Shown here in pieces: positions 1 through 10,978 of a stretch of DNA of 64,000 nt. The DNA is from Aplectana chamaeleonis. Its lineage: Eukaryota; Nematoda; Chromadorea; Rhabditida; Cosmocercidae. The translations under genes were made by a program, and so were the position numbers. A model generated the notes under the pieces. The model was given only the letters and a program-made list of their open reading frames with translations, had not been told where the DNA came from and made no database searches. The stretch covers positions 124,001-188,000 of the forward strand of contig JAPDOI010001314.1 in the NCBI GenBank assembly GCA_029168955.1, read 5' to 3'. Positions within the stretch are counted from its first letter, which is position 1. Every line of letters starts with the position of its first letter.

Positions 1-250
1 ATCATTCATTTTTTTCAAAATAACTGAGATTGATCGGTGAGTTTTGGTTTCTACTCTCACATTTTCACCTGTTTTCATTGCTTCCACAGGTGTAGTCATA
101 TCGGTGAAAACAGACTCACCGATCTATCACAGCTGCTTCGAAAAAATGAGTGATACCACTAACAAACTACCGTATGTTAGGACGAGTCCGCAACCTCACC
201 AGGTCCTACTTCCATTGCTGTAGACTATATGCCTGATTGTTTACAGTTGG

Positions 251-290
251 CCTGAAGAAGAGGTTAAAAACCTCGAAACGTTGCCTGATT
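251..290 (+). other. Hammerhead-core-like hairpin in Penelope 5' region
   Basis: The sequence reads GGC-CTGAAGAA, a six-base-pair stem GAGGTT/AACCTC with an AAA loop, then CGAAACGTT-GCC. A near-identical copy is at 4344-4381. Hammerhead ribozymes (core CUGANGA...GAAA) are established components of Penelope-like terminal repeats. Here the CUGANGA and GAAA boxes flank a stem, but one extra A precedes the stem and a full three-helix fold was not demonstrated, so this is only a resemblance. Confidence 0.3.
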
Positions 291-292
291 AA

Positions 293-780
293 AGGCAGTG
301 TTCATGATGATTTTCGTCCCCTAGTTTTTCACATAAAACAATGCGTTGGCCTTCAAGTGTTACCAAAATTACGAAGAAACGGCGAGAAACGCATTAAAAC
401 GTCGTATTTCAGTGACATTGTTCTATAACATGGACTAGTTGTCCGATTGGATGAACATGTTCGTGGTGGTTGTCATCGGTGGTAAATTGGGTCAACTGAA
501 AATAGAAGAATATTTTATGGAAAGCAGGATTAGTTGGGGCCCTAAGGAAAGAACTGAGCAATGAAGAGTAGAGAATTGCAGAGGACGGGTCCACAAAAAA
601 ATTCATTGTCACAACAAACACTTCCTGTGATACTTAAGAGGCCGAGTGATACTTAAGGATTTCGTGTACATACTTCTGGTGCGTTTTTTCTCAATTTCTA
701 CGTCATTTTAGTTCCACCCGGGGGCCACTTATCAATATAGCGAATAATCACAAAATTGAAGATTTTCGTGAACACTGCCT
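293..780. mobile_element. TTAA-flanked 488-bp non-autonomous element
   Basis: The ends are AGGCAGTGTTCATGAT and, as the complement, CGTGAACACTGCCT, and TTAA lies on both sides (289-292 and 781-784). The sequence on the two sides rejoins the Penelope element: the second Penelope fragment at 4370-4400 runs straight through this point. TTAA duplication is typical of piggyBac-type insertion, but no transposase is encoded and the superfamily is an inference. Related elements of 475 bp lie at 49130-49604 and 49880-50354. The short open frames inside (237-428 and 409-621) have no recognisable product. Confidence 0.75.
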
Positions 781-786
781 TTAAAG

Positions 787-2875
787 CGCAAGAAAAACAG
801 AGCTTCAATTATTCTACATTCGACGCGATAGCTATGAAGCTCAGAAATCCAGCTGTTCTAAGTGATCTGAAATTCCTGCAACGCCATTTCCATCTATGCA
901 GGGATACCTTCTTGTTTATGTTAGATTATGTTGCAAATCATCAGCTTGCTACAACTCTAGACGAATCTTTGGTTTTCCTGGCAAAATTTAGGCAACATAT
1001 CCTCACCCCATCATTCATCCGTAACATGGTTCATCCTTTTTCTTATTACCGCCAAGATGCAGTACGGTAATCAGTAAGAAATCTTCAAGACTGCCTTCTA
1101 GGAGCAACTCTAGCCGATCAGAATCGTAGACGAAACAAATGTATTCGAGAAATTGTTCATCTGAGAGCAGCCTTGCGGCAAAGATTGAGCGATGATTGTT
1201 GGAGACAATTGGCTGAACGTCACAAGCGAAAATGCGATATTCTTCGGACTGAAACACGACTACGACTAGAGAGGAAATTCACAAATCTACATCTGGCTAC
1301 CACGTCCCCACGGTTCATTATCAGAGGCTCTATACCTCCAAAACGTTGCGTTCTTCTCGATAATGATAACTTTGATGAAGATGTCCTCGGGATGCTAAAT
1401 CTTGGCCCGAATTTCGCTCCAAAACCAGACTTCACGGATCAAGCCACAGTGGAAATAATGACAGCAGTCCACAAGTTTGGATACTCACAAGGTTGGAGAG
1501 ATCAAGCTGGGCCTACATGTCTATCCTTGCAAGAAACGCTGAGAAAAGTCCTGCCGGAATATGTGCACCCACTCACTCTCCGTTCCTTTCGTCGAAAATG
1601 AGAGAGCTAAAAAGTGACATTCTTCTAATATTCGACAACCATCGATCTCGTTCTACAAAAGACATTATGACTAGATCAGAAAGGGAAGGACTACGAAAGG
1701 CTTTGGCACTGAAGCGCTCACTAAGGTTTTCAGTCGGCGACAAATGCGGTGGATTTGTGGTCATGTCAAGACAGAGAGACATAGAGCTTAGTGAAATGGT
1801 TTTGTCAGATACATCAACTTACATCTTGAGCACGACTGGACGATACAAACGGGAGTGTAAAAAGTTGGAAAAAGAAGTTGAGAGAATTCTAGAACCGAAG
1901 CTTGAACAGCAGACTCTTACTCGCCTTCTACCCAAGCACCCGTGCATTCCAACTTATTAGCAATTAGTCAAAACGCACAAGTTGGAGCTCTTGGAAGGAG
2001 ATGACATATACGACACGAGCAGAATGAAGACAAGACCAATTGTATCATCTTGTGAAGGTCCGACTGATGCGATTAGCTGGTTCATTCAGCACATGCTTTC
2101 ACCGCTGCTTGACCATGTACCATTTCATCTCAAAAACGTGGAACATTTCTTGAACACACTCAGAGAAACATGCAACCAACTCGGTCCAACAACGGCTTAT
2201 CAAAGTTTTGATGTGTTTGCACTATACACCAATGTAGATACTAGGACAGCGATAGAAGCGTGTGTAAATCTTCTTCGTCAACATCAGAACGATGTCCAAC
2301 TTTACGGGCTGTCCATAAGAGATATTGAAGATCTTTTACAAGTTGTCGTTACCTTCAACATGTTTCGTTTTCGAAACCAGATCTACATGCAAACACGTGG
2401 GCTAGCAATGGGCAGCCGCATCGTTCCGCTTCTAGCAATAATATTCATGGATCGATTGGAACGACGGTCAATATTCTCAGAAGTGATGTTCTTCGGACGC
2501 TATGTAGATGATATCATTGTGGTCGGAGGATCAAGAGCAGCACTTCGTCGAACATTTTTGATGCTAAATTCAGCAGACCCAAATATCACACTGACAACCG
2601 AAGATCCTGATTCTGAAGGGGTTCTCCCTTTTCTAAACGCAAAGGTGAAATTGTCCGAAAATCAAGTACATTCAATGTGGTATAAAAAGTCTTCATCAAA
2701 GAACATTTTTGAAATTGGGCCTCGTTGGGGCCAGGCGGAACGTAAGACAGCACTTTTTTGTCAATAGGGCGGGATCTGAATTCAACAAATTACTTCTGTC
2801 AGGTTTGGTAGTTGGAAAATTTACTGAATTCAAAAAGGCGCTTGAGAGTTATCTGCTATCCCAAGAGCGATGTCT
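787..2875 (+). pseudogene. Penelope-like N-terminal domain and reverse transcriptase (broken)
   Basis: This is the RT of the Penelope-like element. Open pieces at 787-1070, about 1090-1601, 1493-1960 and 1982-2767 together cover the N-terminal region and the RT palm. Visible landmarks are MKTRPIVSSCEGPTDA (primer-grip side, about 2018), SFDVFALYTNV (motif A, Asp retained, about 2204), GLAMGSRIVPLLA (motif B, about 2400), RYVDDIIVV (motif C, both Asp retained, about 2500) and LPFLNAKV (about 2628). The coding frame is broken by a stop after 1070, a frame change in 1500-1600, a stop near 1960 and a frameshift in a T run near 2755. Beyond that the frame stays open to 2875, where a GTAAGG donor begins an intron. 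Confidence 0.85.
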
Positions 2876-3047
2876 GTAAGGTCTCATTCCTCATGGTGCC
2901 GGTGTATGCCTAATAGTCAGTTCATCCATTTGCTTTATTATTGTCCGACAATCTTTAGTCTCTTTAATTGCCGTTTAGGTGTTTTTTTCTCGTTGTTTGT
3001 CTTTGACACGGTTCTACCGTGTAATAAATCAATCAAATCAATTTCAG
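2876..3047 (+). other. Intron inside Penelope-like element
   Basis: Intron begins GTAAGG at 2876 and ends ATTTCAG at 3047. Removing it joins codon CT|T and continues the same reading frame (CLHSRSWHP) to a single TAG at 3221, after which the same frame enters the endonuclease. Penelope-like elements are known to keep introns, unlike most retrotransposons, so this is expected for the family but well resolved here. Confidence 0.65.
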
Positions 3048-3762
3048 TTCATTCGAGAAGCTGGCATCCTCTTTTTATGAAAAAGAACATCGTTCGAAAC
3101 TTCATAACTACAGCTCAGAGAACATCGTCGACAAATGTTTCCAAAGTAAAGGACATAGTAACACAAATATTAGTTGAAAACGGTTGTGAGAATAGCGATG
3201 CCCGATGTTGGCATCCTCATTAGACTCCAGGTGAAATTCCTCTCGTCGTTCCTTACCTATCCGAACCATTTGCGAAAGACGTCAATCTTCTGGTGAAGAG
3301 GTTAAGAACACCGATACGTTTGATACTCCGACCGCCTGTAACATTGCGACGTCTTCTCACTTCGTCTCGGGTATACGAAAGCCTCTGCGGACGTGACAAC
3401 TGTTTGTATTGTGATGAGGAGAGGAAGATCTGTCTCCTGAAGAACACCGTTTACAAAGTGGTCTGTATGTCATGCTCAGAGTCCTATGTAGGAGAAAGTG
3501 GACGACCACTTTACAAAAGACTAGACGAGCACGTAAGTGCTCTCCGCAACCCTCCTTCATACCCCGAGAACCCTTTTCCCGACATCGCACCTCGTAAAAT
3601 GCACAGGAAAGCCCACCGGAGGTGAAGGTCTATGTTCTGTATAAGAATATATCAGATATCATCGAAAGGAAAGTCAAAGAAGCTTTGGAAATCCGAAGAC
3701 TGAACCCTTCTATAAACAACAGAGATGAACTAAGGTCTACTATGGAACTCTTTCCCGTTTAG
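3048..3762 (+). pseudogene. Penelope-like linker and GIY-YIG endonuclease (broken)
   Basis: GIY-YIG nucleases nick target DNA for Penelope-like elements. The linker runs from 3048; a lone in-frame TAG at 3221 precedes IPLVVPYLSEPFAKDV. The nuclease has a Cys-rich insert (CGRDNCLYC at about 3388, then KICLL) followed by VYKVVCMSCSESYVGESGR (the GIY...YIG position, about 3450) and a conserved RLDEH. A frameshift near 3600 moves the C-terminus (IERKVKEALEIRRLNPSIN) to another frame, which ends at TAG 3760-3762. The extra Cys pairs fit the zinc-finger-like insert seen in several Penelope clades. Confidence 0.8.
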
Positions 3763-3819
3763 CATTGTGTAATAGCGGTCATTCAGTACAAAAATGCAAT
3801 TGCAGAGTATCACGAAGAT

Positions 3820-4052
3820 AACTCAAACATTCGCCGGGTCCGACCCCAGCTCGAACGGGGTCCATCCCCAGATTTCTGTCGGGTCCTACCCTTTAGCATT
3901 GTTCCTCCACATAGTCCCAAGTGAGAGGACATGGGGGGAGAATAAATTTTACTTCTCCCCCACGTCGTCTCAGTTGGAAGAAGTGAGGGGCGAAAACGGA
4001 AAAGAGTTCGACCCGACAGAAATCTGCGGTCGGACCCGTTGAGTTTCTGAGA
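3820..4052. mobile_element. MITE-like inverted repeat with GGGTCCGACC ends
   Basis: The left end CGCCGGGTCCGACCCC and the right end GGTCGGACCCG are inverted; inside them AGATTTCTGTCGGGTC (about 3870) is answered by GACCCGACAGAAATCT (about 4010). A shorter relative in the opposite orientation lies at 51765-51912. The open frames across it on both strands are shadows of the palindrome. Confidence 0.55.
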
Positions 4053-4315
4053 ACATATCCTTTCGCCACCCTACCTCTACCCACCACTCCCTCCTCAGAT
4101 CTATTTCCCCATCATGTTTCTGCTGTTAGGTCAGTCCTGCAATTTCGGAAGAACCCTTTTACACGCCCTCATCACCCATTTCCAGCTAAGCGTGGACAGC
4201 ACTCCCTCACCTGGTTCGTCCCACTTCTGGTTCGTCCCACTAACGCATAGAGACCGGTCAGTCGTTAATATGGATAGTCTCTCAACTTTGTTAACTTCCT
4301 AAGCCTTCGTCATTT

Positions 4316-4465
4316 GATTGTATGCCTGATTGTTTACAGATGGCCTGAAGAAGAGGTTAAAAACCTCGAAACTTTGCCTGAATTTAGCGCAAGAAAAACA
4401 GAGCTTCAATTATTCTACATTCGACACGATAGCTATGAAGCTCAGAAATCCAGCTGTTCTAAGGT
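4316..4465 (+). mobile_element. Penelope-like 5' fragment, second copy
   Basis: It repeats, with few changes, the sequence from TATGCCTGATTGTTTACAG through the CTGAAGAAG hairpin to the segment reading AGCGCAAGAAAAACAGAG and CCAGCTGTTCTAAG found at 226-288 and 785-860. It lacks the TTAA element and so serves as the empty-site allele of that insertion. Similarity stops exactly at AAG|GTAATT, which looks like a splice donor, whereas the first copy continues AAG|TGATCTG. Confidence 0.75.
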
Positions 4466-5576
4466 AATTCAATCGTTGAATCAGCTCTTCTCACTTCGGC
4501 CAAGCCGTTCTGGCCTTGTTCAAATTCGGACATTTTTAGGCACTGCCTGAGGCATTTAGCTGATTCCGAGTGTGGGATATTGGAACACTGTCTTCCCCCT
4601 AGAACATATTAAAAATGGATCCCGAAACTCCATCTGATGTAGGCAACCGTTCCTTGTTAGTTTTGTCGTATTCCATGCAACATCTGCCAGTTACTATGAG
4701 CCTGACGTTTCAATAGCCTTTACAGGAAGAAAAATCCTATATATCACAGGGTAATTGAAAGCCCCAGGCGATCAGGAGTCACTACCAAGATCAACAAGGC
4801 TGTAAGCTTCTCCATCGCCGACGATAATTCTGTTTATCACTCCCCAGTTGAAATTTCCGTGCAAATCAATTTTTTCAAATCAAGAGATTCAAAAATGGGC
4901 GTCTTCTTGAACAGTGCAAAGTGTGACAGACCCGCAAAGGATTTTCGGAAAGGAGCCTGCGGTCAGCGCGTCCTAGCCTAGTCGATCTCGGGACGGTCAG
5001 CAAACCGTAAGCAAGCTTGGTACGATGGGAGTGATACTGGTACCACAAACATGTGCGAATAGAAGGGTGAATACGCGATGACTGGTCGGGATTGATGGCG
5101 AAAGACAGTTCACACCGCGATCAGCAGCGCGCGGTTTAGGCTATAACCGGAGTCACAATTTTTACTGTTAATAGAAAGTAGTGGGCTCAAGAATTTTAAT
5201 TTCGCTCACTTCAAACTACGATTGAATGGTTACCCTTGTGAGGCTACAGGAATGGAATGAGACTAGTCTAGTTGAATGCAGTGCTCACGGTTGAAGCTGC
5301 CTTCGAATTTTCAAATCAAGAGCTCCGAGGGGCGTTTTGATCGAATGCACAGAATGAGGGGCGTTTGACTGGTACATGCGACGCGCGCGACGGAAGTCCG
5401 CTGCGCTCACTTCGTCGCTGGAGCGCCGCGGGCATGGCGCTTGCCAGCTGGACTGCTCTTGGGCTCTTCCCTTTCTGTGTATTCGGCCTACAAGTTGGCA
5501 CGAGGCTAATTACAGCAAGAGTGTCGGCTAGAAACAAGCAATAAATCGCTTCATACGCTCAGACAATGATGTGGAC
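4466..5576. other. Spacer without recognised features
   Basis: Mixed-composition sequence. No convincing open frame, tRNA, or terminal repeats were seen. The 73-residue frame at 5316-5537 on the minus strand has no recognisable domain. Confidence 0.4.
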
Positions 5577-6340
5577 CGACCGGGCGAAAAATCGCGTCCC
5601 GTACCGACCGCGTTCCACTATCGTACTGACCGCGTGCAAAAAATGTACTCCGTACCGAACGCGGGAATTTGCGTACTGACCGCGCGAACGAAATAGTGCA
5701 CGCTGTCGATACGCCTGAGCTCCGTGCCAACCGCTAGCGATTTTCTATTGAGGCGTACTGACCGCGCGCAGTCATCTTTGAGTGCTGTCAGTACGAAACA
5801 TGACTTTTCGCTGCGGTCGGTACGTGAGCACGCGCAGTCAGTACGCAAGTGTTCGCGTTCAGTACGCAACCGTCCGCTATCAGCACGCTAAAATACTGGT
5901 CGGTGAGGTCGTTCTGTCAGTTTACGTGGTTGGTACGGAATTGTTGGCGTTTAGTACGCAATCGCCCGCTTTCAGTACGCAGGCGAACTGGTGAGTGAGG
6001 TCGGTTTGTCAGATTGCGCGGTCGTTCCGCAAGCGTTCGTGTTCAGTAGGCAAACGTCCGCTATCAGCACGCTAGAAAACTGGTCGGTGAGGTCGTTCTG
6101 TCAGTTTACGTGGTCGGTACGAAATTGTTGGCGTTTAGTACGCAATCGCCCGCTTTCAGTACGCAGGCGAACTGGTGAGTGAGCTCGGTTTGTCATTTCG
6201 CGCGGTCGGTACGGAGGTGTTCGTGCCCAGTACGCAAGCAAACTGGGGAGTGAGATTGTTTTGTCAGTGTGCGCGCTCGGTAAGCAAGCCCACGCAACCA
6301 ATACGCAACCGCCTAGTACGCAATGAAGTCTGCGATAGCG
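5577..6340. repeat. GTAC-rich tandem array with inverted halves
   Basis: Left of about 5800 the motif reads CGTACTGACCGCG; right of it the complement CGCGGTCGGTACG and CAGTACGCAA recur about every 20 bp. A longer unit (AAAATACTGGTCGGTGAGG at 5890, again with one change at 6073) repeats at about 183 bp. The right half recurs at 10995-11265. The open frames here (for example 5782-5994, 6101-6508) follow the repeat and are not genes. Confidence 0.7.
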
Positions 6341-8505
6341 GTTGGCAAGTGTTGACAGTGTGTACAAAGCTTCGGGAATTAAAGCGCCATACCGCGGGGA
6401 CGTGACGTTCTGCGACGTTGTCATTGTAAAAGTTGAAACACTTCCCCTAATCACCCAAGAATTTGCCTGTTGGGTACCCTCACATTTTCTTCCAATGGAG
6501 AAATCCATTAACTCGGCTCAGAAAAGTCTTCAGAAGCCACTACCATAGATTTGAAAACATCGTTGAAAGTGCATAAATTGGGATAGTTTAGTTAGAAACG
6601 TTTTTTTTACCAGTAGTGTTTCCAAAGTTTAATAACTTCTCTTATTCATATCTTGACCATGTCGCTAGCGCAGAGAACAGCTGAACATAATTCGAATTAC
6701 AATTTTCCCATCAATTGCTTCTGTTAGCTTGTGACAAAAGAAACCCTGTGAAGCCGACATGCAATACTGTCGTTCTCGGAGCCCTGTTGCGGTCCACAAT
6801 AGCTGACTACGGCTATTGAATCACGCGACACGATGACAATCGTGCTGGGAGAAAGGTGAATTTGCCGGTACCAAATGGTCCCAGCACGGCCATAATCCTA
6901 TTGTGTGATGCAACAGCCGTTGTCCGCTAATGCGGCTCGGGGTTTGGCTTCGTGAACGACACTGCATAGAAGTTAAGAGAAAAAAGTATGGAAAATTTCA
7001 TGGAAGCGGTAATTTTACATGGTATGATCCCCGAGTCTTTCTAAATTTTTCAAATCAGAACAAAGGTCATGTTAATGAAGTTCGAAACGAAGTCGGACAT
7101 ACTGCGGTACCTGACGAAAAACGGAAAAAATTTGTTGGAAAATTTTTCGAACGAACGAGAAATAAAAAAAAAATCGTTCGAAAAAAATTGAACGATTAAA
7201 AATCGAAAAAAAAACTCGTTTGACGAAAGTCCGAACGAATGTAAATTTTTAAAAAAATTTGTTCGAAAGATTTTGAACAAGCGAAATCCGAAAACCTTTC
7301 GAAATTTCGGAGGTCAAACGAACAAATTTCGAAACTAATCAAAATTTTAATTTTTTTCGAAATTCGCTCGAAATTTCGCGCTTTTTTCGAATTTCGTTCA
7401 AAGTTTCGCATTTCAACTTTTTTCCGAAATTTATTCGAAAAAATCTCGAACAAACAAATTTCGAGAGTCTTTCAGGAAATGGGAGGTCAAACGAACGATT
7501 TTCGAAACTAATCGAAATTTTGATTGTTTTCGAAAATCGTTCGAAATTTCGAATTTTTTTCAAATTTCATTCGAAGTTTACTCCGAAATTTGGATCTTTT
7601 AGCGAATGACTGTTTCACACGTGTTCGTTTTCCACTCCAGTTGCGAGCATGTAAAGCCTTTCTCCCTCATTTCAAGCACTTCGAAGTGGTGCTTATCGTG
7701 CCTATCCTGTCGAAGTCTCCTAATTAGTGCTATATTTTTCCATGACCGGTGGCTCCACTGGTTGCCCGGACTCATGTGAGCAATAAATTTTTATATCCCC
7801 GGTCCCAGACATAACTATTTGAGCCGACGAGTTGTTCGCTCACGCCCACGACAACTCGTTCCAAGAATGACGAAACAGCGTAACCTAGGATTCAAGGAGC
7901 GATTTGAAAATCGAAAGAATTTTGGAAAAAAAAATCTAAAAATTTGATTTCGAACCAACGAAAGTTGAAGAAATTTTGTTAGACGAAATTTCGAACCAAC
8001 AAAATTTCGAAAAAAATCCGTCTGAGAAAAAGTTTAGAACGAACGGAAACGAAGGAAAGCAATTTGAGAAATCTTTCGAGAAATTTTCGAAATTTTTGTT
8101 CGCGTACAAATATACTCCACGGGGTCGAATTTACTCCTTTCTCATTTGTTTTGTTCATTTTTCTCTTGTTGAATCATTCTGGTCTTGTAGTTTATTGTGA
8201 TTCATTGATAAATTTCATTTCACGTGAATCCTCACAGTTTAAGGTTGTTGAAGCATTTGAGCCTCCAATTTCAGTTCTGCTCACTGCAAATCGCTCCAGC
8301 CGCGAAGCGGGCACTGGGAAGAAGAGGACTAGTTTTTACCTGGCAACTTGTGATCACTTAGATTTTTGGTAAAGTAGTTAATAAAAGCCTGTAAAACAAA
8401 TTTTCTAGAGATTTCCTTCTGGATATGAGTGGGAGAGTTCAGATGACACCTGCTGACAACATTTGAGTCAAATCGGTTGAAAATTAACAAAGTTAGATCG
8501 GCGGA
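6073..8505. repeat. Composite unit A (2.4 kb), duplicated at 10995-13408
   Basis: In order: the end of the GTAC array, a unique-looking 600-bp part with a CGTGCTGGGA/TCCCAGCACG hairpin (about 6838-6887), a 550-bp AT-rich palindromic part built on TTCGAAATTTCG (about 7050-7600), a part around 7600-7860, and an AT-rich tail. The same modules follow in the same order at 10995-13408. Open frames such as 6930-7199 and 8064-8372 have matching but interrupted partners in the second copy and look non-coding. Confidence 0.8.
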
Positions 8506-8639
8506 GCTTAACGCAGCAAAAATTCGCGTTTTTCTTGTAACGCGTCCCTCGTCAATCCTGTTCCTCGTTCCTCGTTCCTGCCACTAGCCACTGCTGCCAG
8601 TAGGCCACACTGCCAGGCGATCAGTTGGGCAGGTAAGGT

Positions 8640-10978
8640 AAGTTGGTATGTGGACAGATATGATTACTTACTCACTTACTTTAACATTAACTACTTCACC
8701 TTTCACTACTTATCATATCAAGTGATATTATCAATTGGTTGATCCAATCGCTAAAACACGTCGTAGGCTGAACTTTTCGATAGGAAGGGACAGGGAAAGT
8801 TACTAACAAGTTTGTTATTTACTGATTCACGTTAACTACTTTACTTCTTACTGCTTATCATATCATGGTGATATTATCAGTTTGGTTGATCAAATCGCTA
8901 AAACACGTCGATAGGCTGTACTTTTCGATGGAAAGGGACGAGGAAGAGTTCACTAAACAAGTTTGTTACTTACTGTTTCACATTAACTACTTTACTTCTT
9001 ACTGCTTATCATATCATGTGATATTATCAGTTGAAGCTTTGAGATCAACTCGCTAAAACACGTCGTATGCTGAACTTTTCGATATTAGGAAGGGACAGGG
9101 AAAGTTACTAACAAGTTTGTTATTTACTGATTCACGTTAACTACTTTACTTCTTACTGCTTATCATATCATGGTAGATATTTATCCCGGAGTTGGTAGAT
9201 CAACTCGCTAAAAACACGTCGTATGCTGAACTTTTTCGATAGGAAGGGACAGGGAAAGTTACTAACAAGTTTGTTATTTACTGATTCACGTTAACTACTT
9301 TACTTCTTACTGCTTATCATATCATGTGATATTATCAGTTAGTTTGATCAATTCGCTAAAATACGTCGTATGCTGAACTTTTTCGATAGGAAGGACAGGG
9401 AAAGTTACTAACAAGGATTTGTTATTTACTGATTCACGTTAACTACTTTACTTCTTACTGCTTATCATATGCCATGTGATATTATCAGTTGGTAGAATCA
9501 ACTCGCTAAAACACGTCGTATGCTGAACTTTTTCGATAGGAAGGGACGAGGAAAGTTACTAACAAGTTTATTGTTACTGATTCTACGTTAACGCTACTTT
9601 TACTTCTTACTGCTTATCATATCATGTGATATTATCAGTTGGTTGATCAATTCGCTAAAACACGTCGTATGCTGAACTTTTCGATAGGAAGGGACAGGGG
9701 AAAGTTACTAACAAGTTTGTTTATTTACTGATTCACGTTAACTACTTTACTTCTTACTGCTTATCATATCATGTGATATTATCCAGTTGGTTGATCAATT
9801 CGCTAAAACACGTCGTATGCTGAACTTTTCGATAGGAAGGGACGCGAGGAAAGATTACTAACAAGTTTATTTACTGATTCACGTTAACTACTTTACTTCT
9901 TACTGCTTATCATATCATGTGATATTATCAGTTGGTTGATCAATTCGCTAAAACACGTCGTAGGCTGTACTTTTCGATGGGAAGGGACAGGGAAGAGTTA
10001 CTAACAAGTTTGTTACTTACTGTTTTCCACATTAACTACTTTACTTCTTACTGCTTATCATATCATTAATGATATTATCAGTTGGTAGATCAGCTCGCTA
10101 AAACACGTCGTATGCTGAACTTTTCGATAGGAAGGGACAGGAAGATTACTAACAAGTTTGTTGTTACTGATTCCACGTTAACTACTTTACTTCTTACCCT
10201 AACTTATCATATCATAGTGATATTTATCAGAAGTTGGTTGATCAATTCGCTAAAACACGTCGTATGCTGAACTTTTTCGATAGGAAGGGACAGGAAAGTT
10301 ACTAACAAGTTTGTTATTTACTGATTCACGTTAACGTGCTACTTCTTACTTCTTACTGCTTATCATATCATGTGATATTATCAGTTGGTAGAATCAACTC
10401 GCTAAAACACGTCGTATGCTGAACTTTTCGATGGGAAGGGACAGGGAAAGTTACTAACAAAGTTTGTTATTTACTGATTCGACGTTAACTACTTTACTTC
10501 TTACTGCTTATCATATCATGTGATATTATCAGTTGGTTGATCAAATCGCTTTAAAACACGTCGTAGGCTGAACTTTTCGATGGGAAGGGACAGGAAGAAA
10601 GTTACTAACAAGTTTGTTATGTTACTGATTCACGATTAACTCCTTTACTTCTTACTGCTTATCATATCATGTGATATTATCAGTTGGTAAGATCAACTCG
10701 CTAAAACACGTCGTAGGCTGAACTTTTCGATGGGGAAGGGACGAGGAAAGTTACTAACAAGTTTTGTTATTTACTGATTCACGTTAACTACTTTACTTCT
10801 TACTGCTTATCATATCAAGTGATATTATCAGTTGGTAGACCAAATCGCTTAAACACGTCGTAGGCTGAACTTTTCGATGGGAAGAGGGACAGGGAAAGTT
10901 ACAAACAAGTTTGTTACTTACTGTTTCACATTATATACTTTACTTCTTACTGCTTATCATATCGTGTGATATTATCAG
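8640..10978. repeat. 145-bp satellite, array 1 (about 16 copies, indel-rich)
   Basis: Monomers share AAAACACGTCGTA, GGAAGGGACAGGGAAAG, TTCACGTTAACTAC and CTTATCATATCATG. Compared with array 2 these copies carry many single-base insertions and small local duplications (for example TATCATATCATTAATGATAT near 10060), giving variable monomer lengths. The array ends abruptly at 10978, where composite unit B begins. Confidence 0.9.

Larger units (their letters stand above)
226..3762 (+). mobile_element. Penelope-like retroelement, decayed, intron-containing
   Basis: The block holds, in order, a conserved N-terminal region (LGPNFAPKP near 1.4 kb), a reverse transcriptase with YVDD near 2.5 kb, and a C-terminal GIY-YIG endonuclease near 3.3-3.76 kb. 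That order is the standard Penelope-like layout, in which an RT related to telomerase is joined to a GIY-YIG nuclease. The left part of the element (226-288) is separated from the rest by an inserted non-autonomous element at 293-780. A second piece of the same family at 4316-4465 shows what the uninterrupted 5' region looks like. Several frameshifts and stops make this copy non-functional. Clade is not assigned; the outer edges are uncertain because no terminal direct repeat was resolved. Confidence 0.85.
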
